Assembly: GCF_014200725.1 (NCBI RefSeq)
Contig: NZ_JACHCL010000006.1
Span: 62,001-126,000 of the forward strand
Source: Janthinobacterium silvisoli
Lineage (GTDB): Bacteria > Pseudomonadota > Gammaproteobacteria > Burkholderiales > Burkholderiaceae_D
Length of the DNA: 64,000 bases
Direction: 5' to 3'
Within the stretch, counting starts at the first letter, position 1; the number at the start of each line of letters is the position of its first letter. Shown here piece after piece: positions 1 through 8,000 of the stretch. The notes under the pieces were generated by a model. It was not told where the DNA came from and ran no database searches. It was given only the letters and a program-made list of their open reading frames with translations. A program made the translations under genes and the position numbers.

Positions 1-16
1 ACCATTGGAGCAAGCC

Positions 17-1462
17 ATGCCGCCACTCGATCATACCGCTACACCATCGAACGTACGTCCGCTGCGCCAGATCCGCCAATTGCCGGGGCCTCGGGCCCTG
101 CCCTTTATCGGCAATAGCCTGCAAGTCAAACTGCCGCGCATCCACCTCGATATGGAAGGCTGGGCACGGCGCTATGGTCCCTTCGTGCGCGCCTGGTTTG
201 GTCCGCAATTGATGCTGGTGGTCTCCGATAGCGAGGCAATAACCGCCATATTGCGCGACCGCCCCGATGGTTTTCGCCGGCCGCTCAGCAGCGTTATCGT
301 GGCCGAAGAAATGGGTAGCCAGCCTGGCGTGTTCCTGGCTGAAGGCGCCGCCTGGCGCAACCAGCGGCGCATGGTCATGGCCGGCATGGCGCCCGGCGCG
401 ATCAAGGCGTATTTTCCCTCGCTGGTGACGGTGGCGCAGCGCCTGCAGCGTCGCTGGGCAAGTGCGGCCACGCGCGGCCAGGCCATCAACCTCGATGACG
501 ATTTAAAGCGCTACACGGTCGACATCATCGCCGGCCTGGCCTTCGGCACCAAGGTCAATACCCTGGAAGCGGGCGACGACGTGATCCAGCGCCACCTGGA
601 TGCCATTTTGCCTGCCGTGGCGCGGCGCAGCCTGTCGCTTGTGCCCTACTGGCGCTACGTCAAGCTGCCGCGCGACCACCGCCTGGACCGTGACATGGCG
701 GCCCTGAAGCTGGCGATAGCCGATCTGATAGCACAGGCACGGACCCGCATGGCGCAAGACCCGTCGCGCCGCGAGCGTCCGCCCAATCTGCTCGAAGCGA
801 TGATAGTGGCCGCCGATGAAAAAGACAGCGGCGTCAACGATGGCAATGTGGCGGGCAATGTGCTGACCATCCTGCTGGCAGGTGAAGACACGACGGCCAA
901 TACGATTTCATGGATGCTGTATCTGTTGCAGCGCAATCCGCAAGCCTTGGCCAAGGCGCGCGCAGAAGTGCGCAGCCTGGCGCCCGATGTTTCCGCATTC
1001 ACGATCGAGCAAATGGATAGCCTGGACTATCTGGGCGCCTGCGCCAGCGAAGCGATGCGCTTGAAACCGGTGGCGCCGTATATTCCACTCGAAGCGCTGC
1101 GCGACACCGTCATCGCCGACATCGCCATCCCGGCCGGCACCATGATCTGCTGCCTGATGCGCCACGATACGGTATCCGATACGCACTTTGCTGACGCGCA
1201 AGCATTCAAGCCCGAGCGATGGCTGGCCGAGGGCGAACAGGAAACCAACAATAAACGGGCGGCCATGCCTTTCGGTTCGGGCCTGCGCACCTGTCCCGGC
1301 CGCTATCTGGCCTTGCTGGAAATCAAGATCGCGATGGCCATGCTGCTGGGCAGTTTCGACATCGCCGGGGTCGATACGCCCGATGGTGGCGAGGCGCAGG
1401 AATTGATGGGCTTTGTGATGTCACCGATCGGCCTGTCGATGCGGCTGCAGAAGCCGCAGTGA
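17..1462 (+). CDS. Cytochrome P450
   Basis: Haem-thiolate monooxygenase of 481 residues; substrate and redox partner cannot be told from sequence. The I-helix oxygen-activation motif AGEDTT lies near residue 288, the K-helix ExxR (EAMR) near 345-348, and the haem-binding FGSGLRTCPGR motif places the axial cysteine near residue 426. Length is normal for a full P450. I chose the ATG at 17 because a GGAG ribosome-binding site sits six bases upstream; a TTG at 5 is in frame but has no such signal. No N-terminal membrane anchor is evident, so it is probably soluble. No ferredoxin or reductase gene is adjacent. Family assignment is firm. Confidence 0.93.
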   Translation: MPPLDHTATPSNVRPLRQIRQLPGPRALPFIGNSLQVKLPRIHLDMEGWARRYGPFVRAWFGPQLMLVVSDSEAITAILRDRPDGFRRPLSSVIVAEEMGSQPGVFLAEGAAWRNQRRMVMAGMAPGAIKAYFPSLVTVAQRLQRRWASAATRGQAINLDDDLKRYTVDIIAGLAFGTKVNTLEAGDDVIQRHLDAILPAVARRSLSLVPYWRYVKLPRDHRLDRDMAALKLAIADLIAQARTRMAQDPSRRERPPNLLEAMIVAADEKDSGVNDGNVAGNVLTILLAGEDTTANTISWMLYLLQRNPQALAKARAEVRSLAPDVSAFTIEQMDSLDYLGACASEAMRLKPVAPYIPLEALRDTVIADIAIPAGTMICCLMRHDTVSDTHFADAQAFKPERWLAEGEQETNNKRAAMPFGSGLRTCPGRYLALLEIKIAMAMLLGSFDIAGVDTPDGGEAQELMGFVMSPIGLSMRLQKPQ

Positions 1463-1497
1463 TACCATGGGGGAATTACACTTTATGTACTTTCTCC

Positions 1498-1959
1498 ATG
1501 CAAATCCATCTTGAATCGCCACAACAAGCCGATGTCTTAGCCCTGATCGCCGAACTGGACGCCTACCAGCAAAGCCTGTATCCGGCCGAGTCTGTGTACT
1601 CGCTGGACCTGGCCTCATTGCCAACGGACACCCTGCTGTTTGCTGTCGCGCGCGATGGTCAAGGCGTGGCGCGCGCCTGCGGCGCCATCGTCGTCACGCC
1701 TGAATTTGGTGAAATCAAGCGCATGTATGTGCACCCGGACAGCCGCGGCCTGGGCCTGGCCAAGCGTCTGCTGGCCTTGCTGGAAGACAAGGCGCTGGCG
1801 CGTGGCTGCCGTTTGCTGACACTGGAAACGGGCATTCACCAGCCTGAAGCCATCGCCCTGTATGCCCGGCACGGCTACCAGCGGCGCGGACCCTACGGCG
1901 ACTATCCGGACGATCCGTTCAGTGTCTTCATGGAAAAACCTCTGGCGCTGGCAGCATGA
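1498..1959 (+). CDS. GNAT-family N-acetyltransferase
   Basis: Predicted acetyl-CoA-dependent N-acetyltransferase, 153 residues. Motif A is visible as MYVHPDSRGLGLAKRLL, with the RGLGLA loop that binds the CoA pyrophosphate, followed by the motif B strand/helix (LETGIHQPEAIALYARHGY) typical of the fold. The reading frame opens upstream at a GTG inside the P450 stop, but the ATG at 1498 gives a normal GNAT N-terminus (MQIHLESPQQADVLAL). Its stop overlaps the next gene by 4 bases (ATGA), so the two are probably translated together. Acceptor substrate unknown. Confidence 0.88.
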   Translation: MQIHLESPQQADVLALIAELDAYQQSLYPAESVYSLDLASLPTDTLLFAVARDGQGVARACGAIVVTPEFGEIKRMYVHPDSRGLGLAKRLLALLEDKALARGCRLLTLETGIHQPEAIALYARHGYQRRGPYGDYPDDPFSVFMEKPLALAA

Positions 1960-2315
1960 GTACGCCTGCTGACAGCCTGCTCGACATCCGCACCCGCCTG
2001 CGCAGCTTCGCCGATGAGCGTGACTGGGACCAGTTCCATACGCCAAAGAACCTGGCCATGGCACTGTCGGTGGAAGTGGCGGAACTGGTGGAACATTACC
2101 AGTGGCTGCCAACCGGTGCCGACGCGGAACTGGACGAGGCGAAACGCACGGGCATACGCCATGAACTGGCCGATGTGCTGATGTACCTGGTGCGCCTGGC
2201 CGACAAGAGCGGCGTCGACCTGCATGCGGCCGTGCTGGAAAAGATGGAACTCAATCGCTTGAAATACCCGGCCGAGCAGGTGCGCGGTGACGCCCGCAAA
2301 TCGACCGAATACTGA
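1956..2315 (+). CDS. MazG-like nucleotide pyrophosphohydrolase
   Basis: All-alpha NTP pyrophosphohydrolase of 119 residues, resembling the MazG/RS21-C6 (dCTPase) group that hydrolyses non-canonical or surplus (d)NTPs to NMP and PPi. The metal-binding acidic helices are visible as EVAELVEHYQW (ExxE type) and ELADVLMYLVRLAD (ExxD type). Single-domain size fits the short house-cleaning enzymes rather than two-domain MazG. It starts inside the stop of the GNAT gene with a 4-base overlap. Nucleotide preference cannot be read from sequence. Confidence 0.85.
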   Translation: MSTPADSLLDIRTRLRSFADERDWDQFHTPKNLAMALSVEVAELVEHYQWLPTGADAELDEAKRTGIRHELADVLMYLVRLADKSGVDLHAAVLEKMELNRLKYPAEQVRGDARKSTEY

Positions 2316-2369
2316 GCTGCCGGCATCATTCGTGCGTGGCGGCTGGGCGAAACAGCGTAGCATGGCCCC

Positions 2370-3167
2370 ATGCGCGCCCTCCTTTCACTGCTATTTGGCT
2401 CACTGCTCCACAGCACGATTGCGCTGGCGCAAACTGCGCCCACGCAACAAGTACAGCAAGTCAAGGTGGACGCCACGCGCGACCCGGTCGACAAGTCCTA
2501 CCGCAAGATGATGTTGGGAGTGGACCGCTTTGAGCGCGACCATGCGCTGGCGCCGCAAGCCAGCCTGCGCTTTCGTCTGCTGCCGCGCCAGCCCGACATG
2601 GACATGCGCGGCGTACAGTTGCGCATCGCCGGCGACACCGTCAGCGTGCCGCTGCCCCTGGCTGCCGACAATAGTTTTGCGCCCGTGCGCAATCAACAGG
2701 CCTTGCGCGAAGACGCCGTATTGCTCGCCAACCGCAAGGCCAGCACCATGAGCTGGCGTGCGCAAGTGATCACGCCGGGCTTGCCGCCCGATACGCGGCG
2801 CCTGGGCGACTTGCGCCTGGAATGCCGCGCCGGCATGGATTCGGGCTTGATCTCGAATGACCCGCAAATCATCGCCTGGCTGTCGAGCATGCTGTACAGC
2901 ACCGACAAGGTGTGTAACCAGCCCGATGGCAACTACCTGTTTTTCGCGGACCGGCCCCTGTTCGGCGTCACGTTGGTGCATGGCGAGCGCAGGCTCGCAT
3001 TGCCCTTCAAAATGCTGTACGCGGGCGGCGAACAGACACCCGCGTCGCTGCCCTATTGCGATTGCCAGGTCTTGTTGGACCACAGCTATTACGCCCCCCT
3101 GTGGGACGCCAGCTGGCCCGACGACAGCTTGCTGGAATTGCACTATATGGACGAGGTGGCGCCATGA
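2370..3167 (+). CDS. Secreted protein of unknown function
   Basis: A 265-residue protein with an N-terminal signal peptide (hydrophobic stretch LLSLLFGSLLHSTIALA, probable cleavage near residue 20). The mature part has no motif I recognise; it contains scattered cysteines (for example LECRAG, KVCNQPDGN, YCDCQV) that could form disulfides, consistent with a periplasmic location. Its stop overlaps the ATG of the following lipoprotein gene (ATGA), suggesting a two-gene envelope unit. No function is proposed. Confidence 0.7.
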   Translation: MRALLSLLFGSLLHSTIALAQTAPTQQVQQVKVDATRDPVDKSYRKMMLGVDRFERDHALAPQASLRFRLLPRQPDMDMRGVQLRIAGDTVSVPLPLAADNSFAPVRNQQALREDAVLLANRKASTMSWRAQVITPGLPPDTRRLGDLRLECRAGMDSGLISNDPQIIAWLSSMLYSTDKVCNQPDGNYLFFADRPLFGVTLVHGERRLALPFKMLYAGGEQTPASLPYCDCQVLLDHSYYAPLWDASWPDDSLLELHYMDEVAP

Positions 3168-3469
3168 AGTGGCTGAGTCTATTGCTGTTAGTCACGCTCA
3201 CCGCCTGCTCGGGCACGCGCGCCTTGCAGGCGAGCAAAAATGTGCCGTACGCAACGTTGGAACAGACGGTGCAGATAGGCGCCAGCAAGCAGCAGGTGCG
3301 CACGGCCCTGGGCGACAGCACGACCATTCGTTTCGATAGCGGTAATGAAGTGTGGATGTACACCTACCCGACGCAATCCGGTGCGCAGGGCGAGTTTGTG
3401 ATTTTGTTTGGGGAAGATGGGGTGGTGAAGCAGGTGCGCAGCGGGGAAGTGTATCAGGCGGGGAAATAA
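3164..3469 (+). CDS. Small lipoprotein with SmpA/OmlA-like fold
   Basis: A 101-residue predicted lipoprotein. The signal peptide MKWLSLLLLVTLTAC ends in a lipobox (L-T-A-C), so the cysteine near residue 15 would be lipidated. The mature part reads VQIGASKQQVRTALGDST followed by VWMYTYP and GEFVILFGEDGVVKQV, the pattern of the SmpA/OmlA (BamE-like) domain: a G-x-S-K-x-x-V-x-x-x-L-G helix followed by beta strands. The ATG at 3164 overlaps the stop of the preceding secreted-protein gene, so the two are likely cotranslated. It may be an OmlA-like lipoprotein rather than BamE itself. Confidence 0.75.
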   Translation: MKWLSLLLLVTLTACSGTRALQASKNVPYATLEQTVQIGASKQQVRTALGDSTTIRFDSGNEVWMYTYPTQSGAQGEFVILFGEDGVVKQVRSGEVYQAGK

Positions 3470-3505
3470 CTGTGGGGTCAGACGGGGACGCCGAGTTCCG
3501 ACGGG

Positions 3506-3532
3506 GCGATACGTTCGAATGGAACGTATCGC
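3506..3532. terminator. Perfect inverted repeat between convergent genes
   Basis: Two 11-base arms (GCGATACGTTC and its exact complement) flank a 5-base loop in the 89-bp space between the convergent lipoprotein and chemoreceptor genes. It has no clear T-run on either side, so termination is inferred from position. The flanking sequence GGGGTCAGACGGGG resembles GTCAGA-containing intergenic repeats that I recall from betaproteobacteria. Confidence 0.45.
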
Positions 3533-3558
3533 GTTCACGAAGTGACTGGCCTTTCTAA

Positions 3559-5208
3559 TTACCTCGCCTTAAGCAAAGCCCGCGTCCCCACACCAACCCC
3601 ACGCCCAACACCCGCACTCTTGCGCTTCGGTGAAGATTTCAATTTAAAGATGCCGATCGACTTGGCCACGCTGTCAGTGCGCTGCGCCAGGTTGGTGGCC
3701 GCTGCCGCCGCTTCTTCCACCAGCGCAGCGTTTTGCTGGGTGATGCCATCCATGTGGATCACGGCTTGGTTGACCTGGCCGATGCCCTGGTTCTGCTCGC
3801 GCGTGGTCGAGGAAATCTCGTCCATGACTTCCGTCACGCGGGCCACGGAGGCGATCACTTCCGTCATGGTCGCGCCCGCATTGCTGGTCAGCTCGGTGCC
3901 CGCATTGACGGTGGCGATCGAATGGTCGATCAGGTGCTTGACTTCCTTGGCAGCCGTGGCCGAGCGCTGGGCCAGGCTGCGCACTTCACCGGCCACCACC
4001 GCGAAGCCGCGGCCATGCTCACCGGCGCGCGCCGCTTCGACGGCGGCGTTCAAGGCCAGGATATTGGTCTGGAAAGCGATGCCGTCGATCAAGCCGATGA
4101 TGTCGAGAATCTTGCGCGAGGAACTGCTGATCTCATCCATGGTGGTGACCACTTCCGTCACGATGGTACCGCCCTTGGCCGCGATGCCCGATGCTTGTTG
4201 CGCCAGGTCATTGGCCATGGCCACGTGCTCGGCGCTGTTTTGCACGGTCGAGGTCAGCTCTTCCATGCTGGCTGCCGTCTGTTCCAGGCTGGACGCCTGC
4301 GACTCCGTACGGCTGGACAGGTCCATATTGCCAGTGGCAATTTCCGCCGTGGTGATGCGGATATCCTCGAAATTGGCGCGCACATCGCCGATGATGCTGT
4401 GCAAGTTGATATTTGTCTGGCGCAAGGCCGCCATCAATTGACCCATATCATCGTCGCGCACGTGCTCGATGGTGCCCGTCAAGTCGCCACCGGCCATCTT
4501 GCGCGCCACCGTGATGGCATCGTTCAAGGGTGCTGCCAGCGAATTGTGCAAGTGCGACCAGAAATACAGGGCCAGCGCCACGCCTACGGCAGCCGCACCG
4601 CTGAGCCAGCTGCGCGTGGCCGTGCTGGTATCGCCATCAATATTCCACACGGCGCAACCGAGGATGACCAGGATCAGGCCAAAGATCACGCAATGCAAGG
4701 CAATATCCTGCGGCAGGCTCAGCTTGCGCCATTCGACCAGCCTGGCAGCCCAGCCTTGGCGCACGAGTCGGCCATTGCGGATCGCCAGATTGGCCGTATT
4801 ACCCTCTTTAAAACCCTTGTACAGGGCTGCCGCCTCGTTGATCTGCTCGCGCGTGGGCTTGGTGCGCACGGACATATAGCCGATCGGGCGGCCGTTTTCA
4901 ATCACGGGGGTGATATTGGCCAGCACCCAATAGAAATCGCCATTCTTGCAGCGGTTCTTGACCATGCCCGTCCACGGCATGCCATTCTTGATGGTTTCCC
5001 ACAGGTCGGCAAAGGCTTCGGCCGGCATATCGGGGTGGCGCAAAATGTTCTGGGGTGCACCCAGCAATTCCATTTCTGAAAATCCGCTGACTTCAATGAA
5101 ATACTGATTCGCATAATTAATGTTTCCCTGTAAATCCGTAGTGGAAACAATCGTCATGCCTTCATTTAATACGTATTCATTTTGCGTAATAGGCGTGTTG
5201 ACCCGCAT
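3559..5208 (-). CDS. Aer-like methyl-accepting chemotaxis protein with PAS domain
   Basis: A 549-residue transducer. The N-terminal PAS domain (about residues 10-130; VSTTDLQGNINYANQYFIEVSGFSE, FYWVLANITPV) is cytoplasmic as in the aerotaxis receptor Aer. Two closely spaced hydrophobic segments follow (around residues 165-220), then a HAMP-like linker and the MCP signalling domain, whose hairpin tip is visible as GIAFQTNILALNAAVEAARAGEHGRGFAVVAGEVRSLAQRS. The start at 5208 was chosen because GAGGAG lies 5-6 bases upstream; an upstream in-frame start lacks this. It probably senses redox or energy state and signals to CheA/CheW. No other chemotaxis gene is in the window. Confidence 0.92.
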   Translation of the reverse strand: MRVNTPITQNEYVLNEGMTIVSTTDLQGNINYANQYFIEVSGFSEMELLGAPQNILRHPDMPAEAFADLWETIKNGMPWTGMVKNRCKNGDFYWVLANITPVIENGRPIGYMSVRTKPTREQINEAAALYKGFKEGNTANLAIRNGRLVRQGWAARLVEWRKLSLPQDIALHCVIFGLILVILGCAVWNIDGDTSTATRSWLSGAAAVGVALALYFWSHLHNSLAAPLNDAITVARKMAGGDLTGTIEHVRDDDMGQLMAALRQTNINLHSIIGDVRANFEDIRITTAEIATGNMDLSSRTESQASSLEQTAASMEELTSTVQNSAEHVAMANDLAQQASGIAAKGGTIVTEVVTTMDEISSSSRKILDIIGLIDGIAFQTNILALNAAVEAARAGEHGRGFAVVAGEVRSLAQRSATAAKEVKHLIDHSIATVNAGTELTSNAGATMTEVIASVARVTEVMDEISSTTREQNQGIGQVNQAVIHMDGITQQNAALVEEAAAAATNLAQRTDSVAKSIGIFKLKSSPKRKSAGVGRGVGVGTRALLKAR

Positions 5209-5570
5209 TGTCGCTCCTCTATTTTTCTCGACTAGCATAACAAAAACATAAAAACAATATACCACATCAAGCACCTGCCAGATGCTGCCGCAGAGGATAT
5301 GACGCCCATCAAACAATATAATAAAAGTTAATTTCGCTATCTTTTAATATTTACTTTAATTCAATTTAATTGACTTTATTAAAATGAAAATAAATGACTG
5401 AGTTTTAGTATCGGAATTATTTAAATATTATTTATCGTTCAAGTCATTGTTAAATCAGGGAAAAGCGCAGGGTAAAAGATGGAGCATGCGGACGCATACG
5501 GAATCGGTATGGGGCTGTCTTCAGCAATGGTAACGGAAGATGGAGAAGTGTTTCTTGCGGGAAAATAAAT
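5209..5570. other. AT-rich intergenic region upstream of the chemoreceptor
   Basis: About 360 bases with no convincing gene, strikingly AT-rich between roughly 5310 and 5450 compared with its GC-rich surroundings. It must contain the promoter of the chemoreceptor (transcribed leftward). I could not fit a clean sigma-28 or sigma-70 promoter. Confidence 0.6.
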
Positions 5571-5592
5571 ACCTGGCGTGATCACGCCAGGT
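5571..5592 (-). terminator. Rho-independent terminator of the RNA helicase gene
   Basis: A perfect 22-base palindrome (arms ACCTGGCGTGA and complement). Read on the minus strand it is followed at once by ATTTATTTT, a T-rich tract, and it lies about 60 bases past the helicase stop codon. Confidence 0.75.
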
Positions 5593-5600
5593 ACACAGTT

Positions 5601-5640
5601 GTCTCGAATCCGAGACACAGGCGCCGGGGAGACGCCTGTG
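5601..5640. repeat. Two further stem-loops in the helicase 3' region
   Basis: GTCTCG-AATC-CGAGAC (5601-5616) and CACAGGCG-nine bases-CGCCTGTG (5616-5640) lie back to back between the helicase stop and its terminator. Together with the palindrome they make three consecutive stems in 70 bases, perhaps protecting the 3' end of the transcript. Confidence 0.5.
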
Positions 5641-5649
5641 AGGCTGCTG

Positions 5650-7785
5650 TTACTTGAACTTGCGCGGCGCCTTGTGACGCGGTGGCTCAGGCTTGCGCTC
5701 CGTGGTGCCGTCATCGAGGCTGATACGCAGTTTCTGGCCCGAGACGACGACCGTTTTCAGGTGGTCGAGGATCTCCGGTGGCATGCCTTCCGGCATATCC
5801 AGGATGCTGAAGTTGTCATAGATATCGATACGGCCGATCAGCTTGGCTTCCAGATTTGCTTCGTTGGCGATGGCGCCCACGATGTTGCTTGGCGTTACAG
5901 CGTGTTGACGGCCCACTTCGATGCGGTACGCCGTCACGCCTGGACGTGAACGTTCTTTCTTCGGTGCCCGTGGCGCGGCGTCAAACGCTGCGTCCGGTGC
6001 GGCGGCTGGCGCAGCCTTGGCGGCCTTGCGCGGGCTCGCTGGCGCCAGGTCCGGTGCGTCGCCGTCACGGCTGATGCGCAACTGCTGACCTGCAACCCAG
6101 ACGGATTTCAGCTGATCCAGCAATTCTTTCGGCATGCTATCGGGCAAATCGAGGACGCTGTAATCGTCATAAATTTCGATGCGGCCGATATTTTTCGAAT
6201 CGATGCCCGCTTCATTGGCGATGGCGCCCACGATGTTGCCAGGCTTTACGCCATGCTGATGGCCCACTTCGATGCGGAAAGTTTGCATGCCGGCGTCAGC
6301 AGGACGCGAGATGCGTTCCTTTTTCGGGAAGGCTGGACGCTCGCTGCGCTCGCCACGTTCAAAGCGGTCGTTACGCTCAAAGCGGTCATTGCGCTCAGGA
6401 CGGTCAAAACGGTCTTGGCGTACTGGACGGTCGTCTTGCCAGGTGCTTTGCTCGCGCTGCTTGTTCTTGTCCAGCAGCAAGGGCACATTGCCGCGTGCCA
6501 TCTTCGCCAGGGCGGCGGCGATTTCGATGGCAGGAATGTTTTGCTCGCGCTCGTAGTCTTCGATCAGCGACTGGAATTGTTCCAGTTCACCCAAGGCCAG
6601 GGTTTCCGTGATCTGTTCCTTGAACTTGGCGATACGCACGTCATTGACAGCCTGAATGGTCGGCAATTCCAGCATGCCGATCGGCTGGCGCGTGGCGCGT
6701 TCTATGGATTTGAGCAAGTTCTTTTCACGCGGGGTGATGAACAAAATCGCTTCGCCGCTGCGGCCGGCGCGGCCGGTGCGGCCGATACGGTGGGTATAGC
6801 TTTCCGGATCGTGCGGCACGTCATAGTTGACCACGTGGCTGATGCGCTCGACGTCCAGGCCACGGGCGGCCACGTCGGTCGCCACCAGGATGTCGATCTT
6901 GCCGTCTTTCAACTGCTGGATCGTACGCTCGCGCTGGGCTTGCTGGATATCGCCATTGATGGCAGCCGCCGAGAAACCGCGTGCCTGCAGCTTGCCAGCC
7001 AGCTCTTCCGTGCCCAGCTTGGTGCGGGCAAAGATGATCATGCCGTCAAACGCTTCCGCTTCCAGGATACGGGTCAGTGCATCGAGCTTGTGCATGCCCG
7101 ACACCAGCCAGTAGCGCTGGCGGATATTGTCGGCCGTACCGGTCTTGGCAGCGACCGTGACTTCGGCCGGCTGGTTCAGATAGGTGGTGGCAATGCGTTT
7201 GATGACGGACGGCATGGTGGCCGAGAACAGGGCCGTTTGATGGCCTTCCGGCGTTTCTTGCAAGATGCGTTCAACATCGTCGATAAAGCCCATGCGCAGC
7301 ATTTCATCGGCTTCGTCCAGCACCAGGGTTTTCAGCTTGGACAGGTCCAGCGAACCTTTGTCCAGGTGATCGATGACGCGGCCTGGCGTGCCGACAACGA
7401 CGTGCACGCCACGGCGCAGCGCCGACAATTGCGGACCATAGCTTTGGCCGCCGTAGATCGGCAGCACGTGGAAACCAGGGATGTGGGCGGCGTAGACCTG
7501 GAACGCTTCAGCGACCTGGATCGCCAGTTCGCGCGTCGGGGCCAGCACCAGGGCTTGCGGTGAGCTTTGTTTCAGATCGATGCGCGACAGGATAGGCAAG
7601 GCGAAGGCAGCGGTTTTACCGGTACCCGTTTGCGCCTGGCCCAGCACGTCGCGGTTGGCGAGCAATAATGGAATCGTGGCCGCCTGGATAGGCGACGGTG
7701 TTTCGTAACCGACATCCTTGAGCGCGCGAACCAGCGGCTCGCTCAGGTTAAGGTCGGAAAATAAGGAAATTGGTGTATCAGACAT
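5650..7785 (-). CDS. deaD: DEAD-box ATP-dependent RNA helicase (DeaD/CsdA type) with two DbpA-like domains
   Basis: A 711-residue RNA helicase, probably acting in ribosome assembly and cold-shock RNA remodelling. The motifs are complete: AQTGTGKT (51-58), PTRELA, TPGR, DEAD (157-160), SAT, ATDVAARGLD and HRIGRTGRAGR. A repetitive Arg/Asp/Glu-rich linker (RFDRPERNDRFERNDRFERGERSERP region) precedes two separate DbpA-type RNA-binding domains, about residues 500-573 and 617-690. They are clearly related to each other (both contain NIVGAIANEA, GRI-IYD and SGQKLRIS/AGQQLRIS-like segments). E. coli CsdA has one such domain, so the duplication is notable. I chose the MSDTPISLF start at 7785; an upstream TTG is in frame but less likely. 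Confidence 0.93.
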   Translation of the reverse strand: MSDTPISLFSDLNLSEPLVRALKDVGYETPSPIQAATIPLLLANRDVLGQAQTGTGKTAAFALPILSRIDLKQSSPQALVLAPTRELAIQVAEAFQVYAAHIPGFHVLPIYGGQSYGPQLSALRRGVHVVVGTPGRVIDHLDKGSLDLSKLKTLVLDEADEMLRMGFIDDVERILQETPEGHQTALFSATMPSVIKRIATTYLNQPAEVTVAAKTGTADNIRQRYWLVSGMHKLDALTRILEAEAFDGMIIFARTKLGTEELAGKLQARGFSAAAINGDIQQAQRERTIQQLKDGKIDILVATDVAARGLDVERISHVVNYDVPHDPESYTHRIGRTGRAGRSGEAILFITPREKNLLKSIERATRQPIGMLELPTIQAVNDVRIAKFKEQITETLALGELEQFQSLIEDYEREQNIPAIEIAAALAKMARGNVPLLLDKNKQREQSTWQDDRPVRQDRFDRPERNDRFERNDRFERGERSERPAFPKKERISRPADAGMQTFRIEVGHQHGVKPGNIVGAIANEAGIDSKNIGRIEIYDDYSVLDLPDSMPKELLDQLKSVWVAGQQLRISRDGDAPDLAPASPRKAAKAAPAAAPDAAFDAAPRAPKKERSRPGVTAYRIEVGRQHAVTPSNIVGAIANEANLEAKLIGRIDIYDNFSILDMPEGMPPEILDHLKTVVVSGQKLRISLDDGTTERKPEPPRHKAPRKFK

Positions 7786-7885
7786 GAAATCACTCACAAG
7801 TTCGCTCGAATCGCCCAATGCGAAAGAGTGTATCCTCTAGTTTACTCTTTACTGGAGCATACCGGGTGGATGCCAGCCGGATAAC

Positions 7886-7921
7886 GCCGTTTTTTGCGTC
7901 TTAAAACGCAGAAAAATCGGC
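7886..7921 (-). promoter_or_regulatory. Long imperfect hairpin in the helicase 5' leader
   Basis: GCCG, a T-run and TGCGT pair with ACGCA, an A-run and CGGC, with one-base bulges and a loop near 7900-7905. It lies about 100 bases upstream of the helicase start, between that gene and the hydrolase gene. No U-tract follows on either strand, so a leader structure is more likely than a terminator. Long structured leaders are known for cold-shock helicase mRNAs; the link here is inference. Confidence 0.4.
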
Positions 7922-8000
7922 GATCCGCACGTAATTGGTGCAATATCGTGTCAATATTGAATCTTTTGCAAGATATTTGGCAAACCTGCCGGCCCGGACA

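Noticed and set aside
3733-5079. A long plus-strand open frame antisense to the chemoreceptor
   Set aside because: Low-complexity antisense translation; the opposite strand has full MCP motifs.
5209-5570. Sigma-28 promoter for the chemoreceptor
   Set aside because: A TTAAC...GATAA pair on the minus strand has a spacing of about 8 instead of the roughly 15 bases required between TAAA and GCCGATAA.
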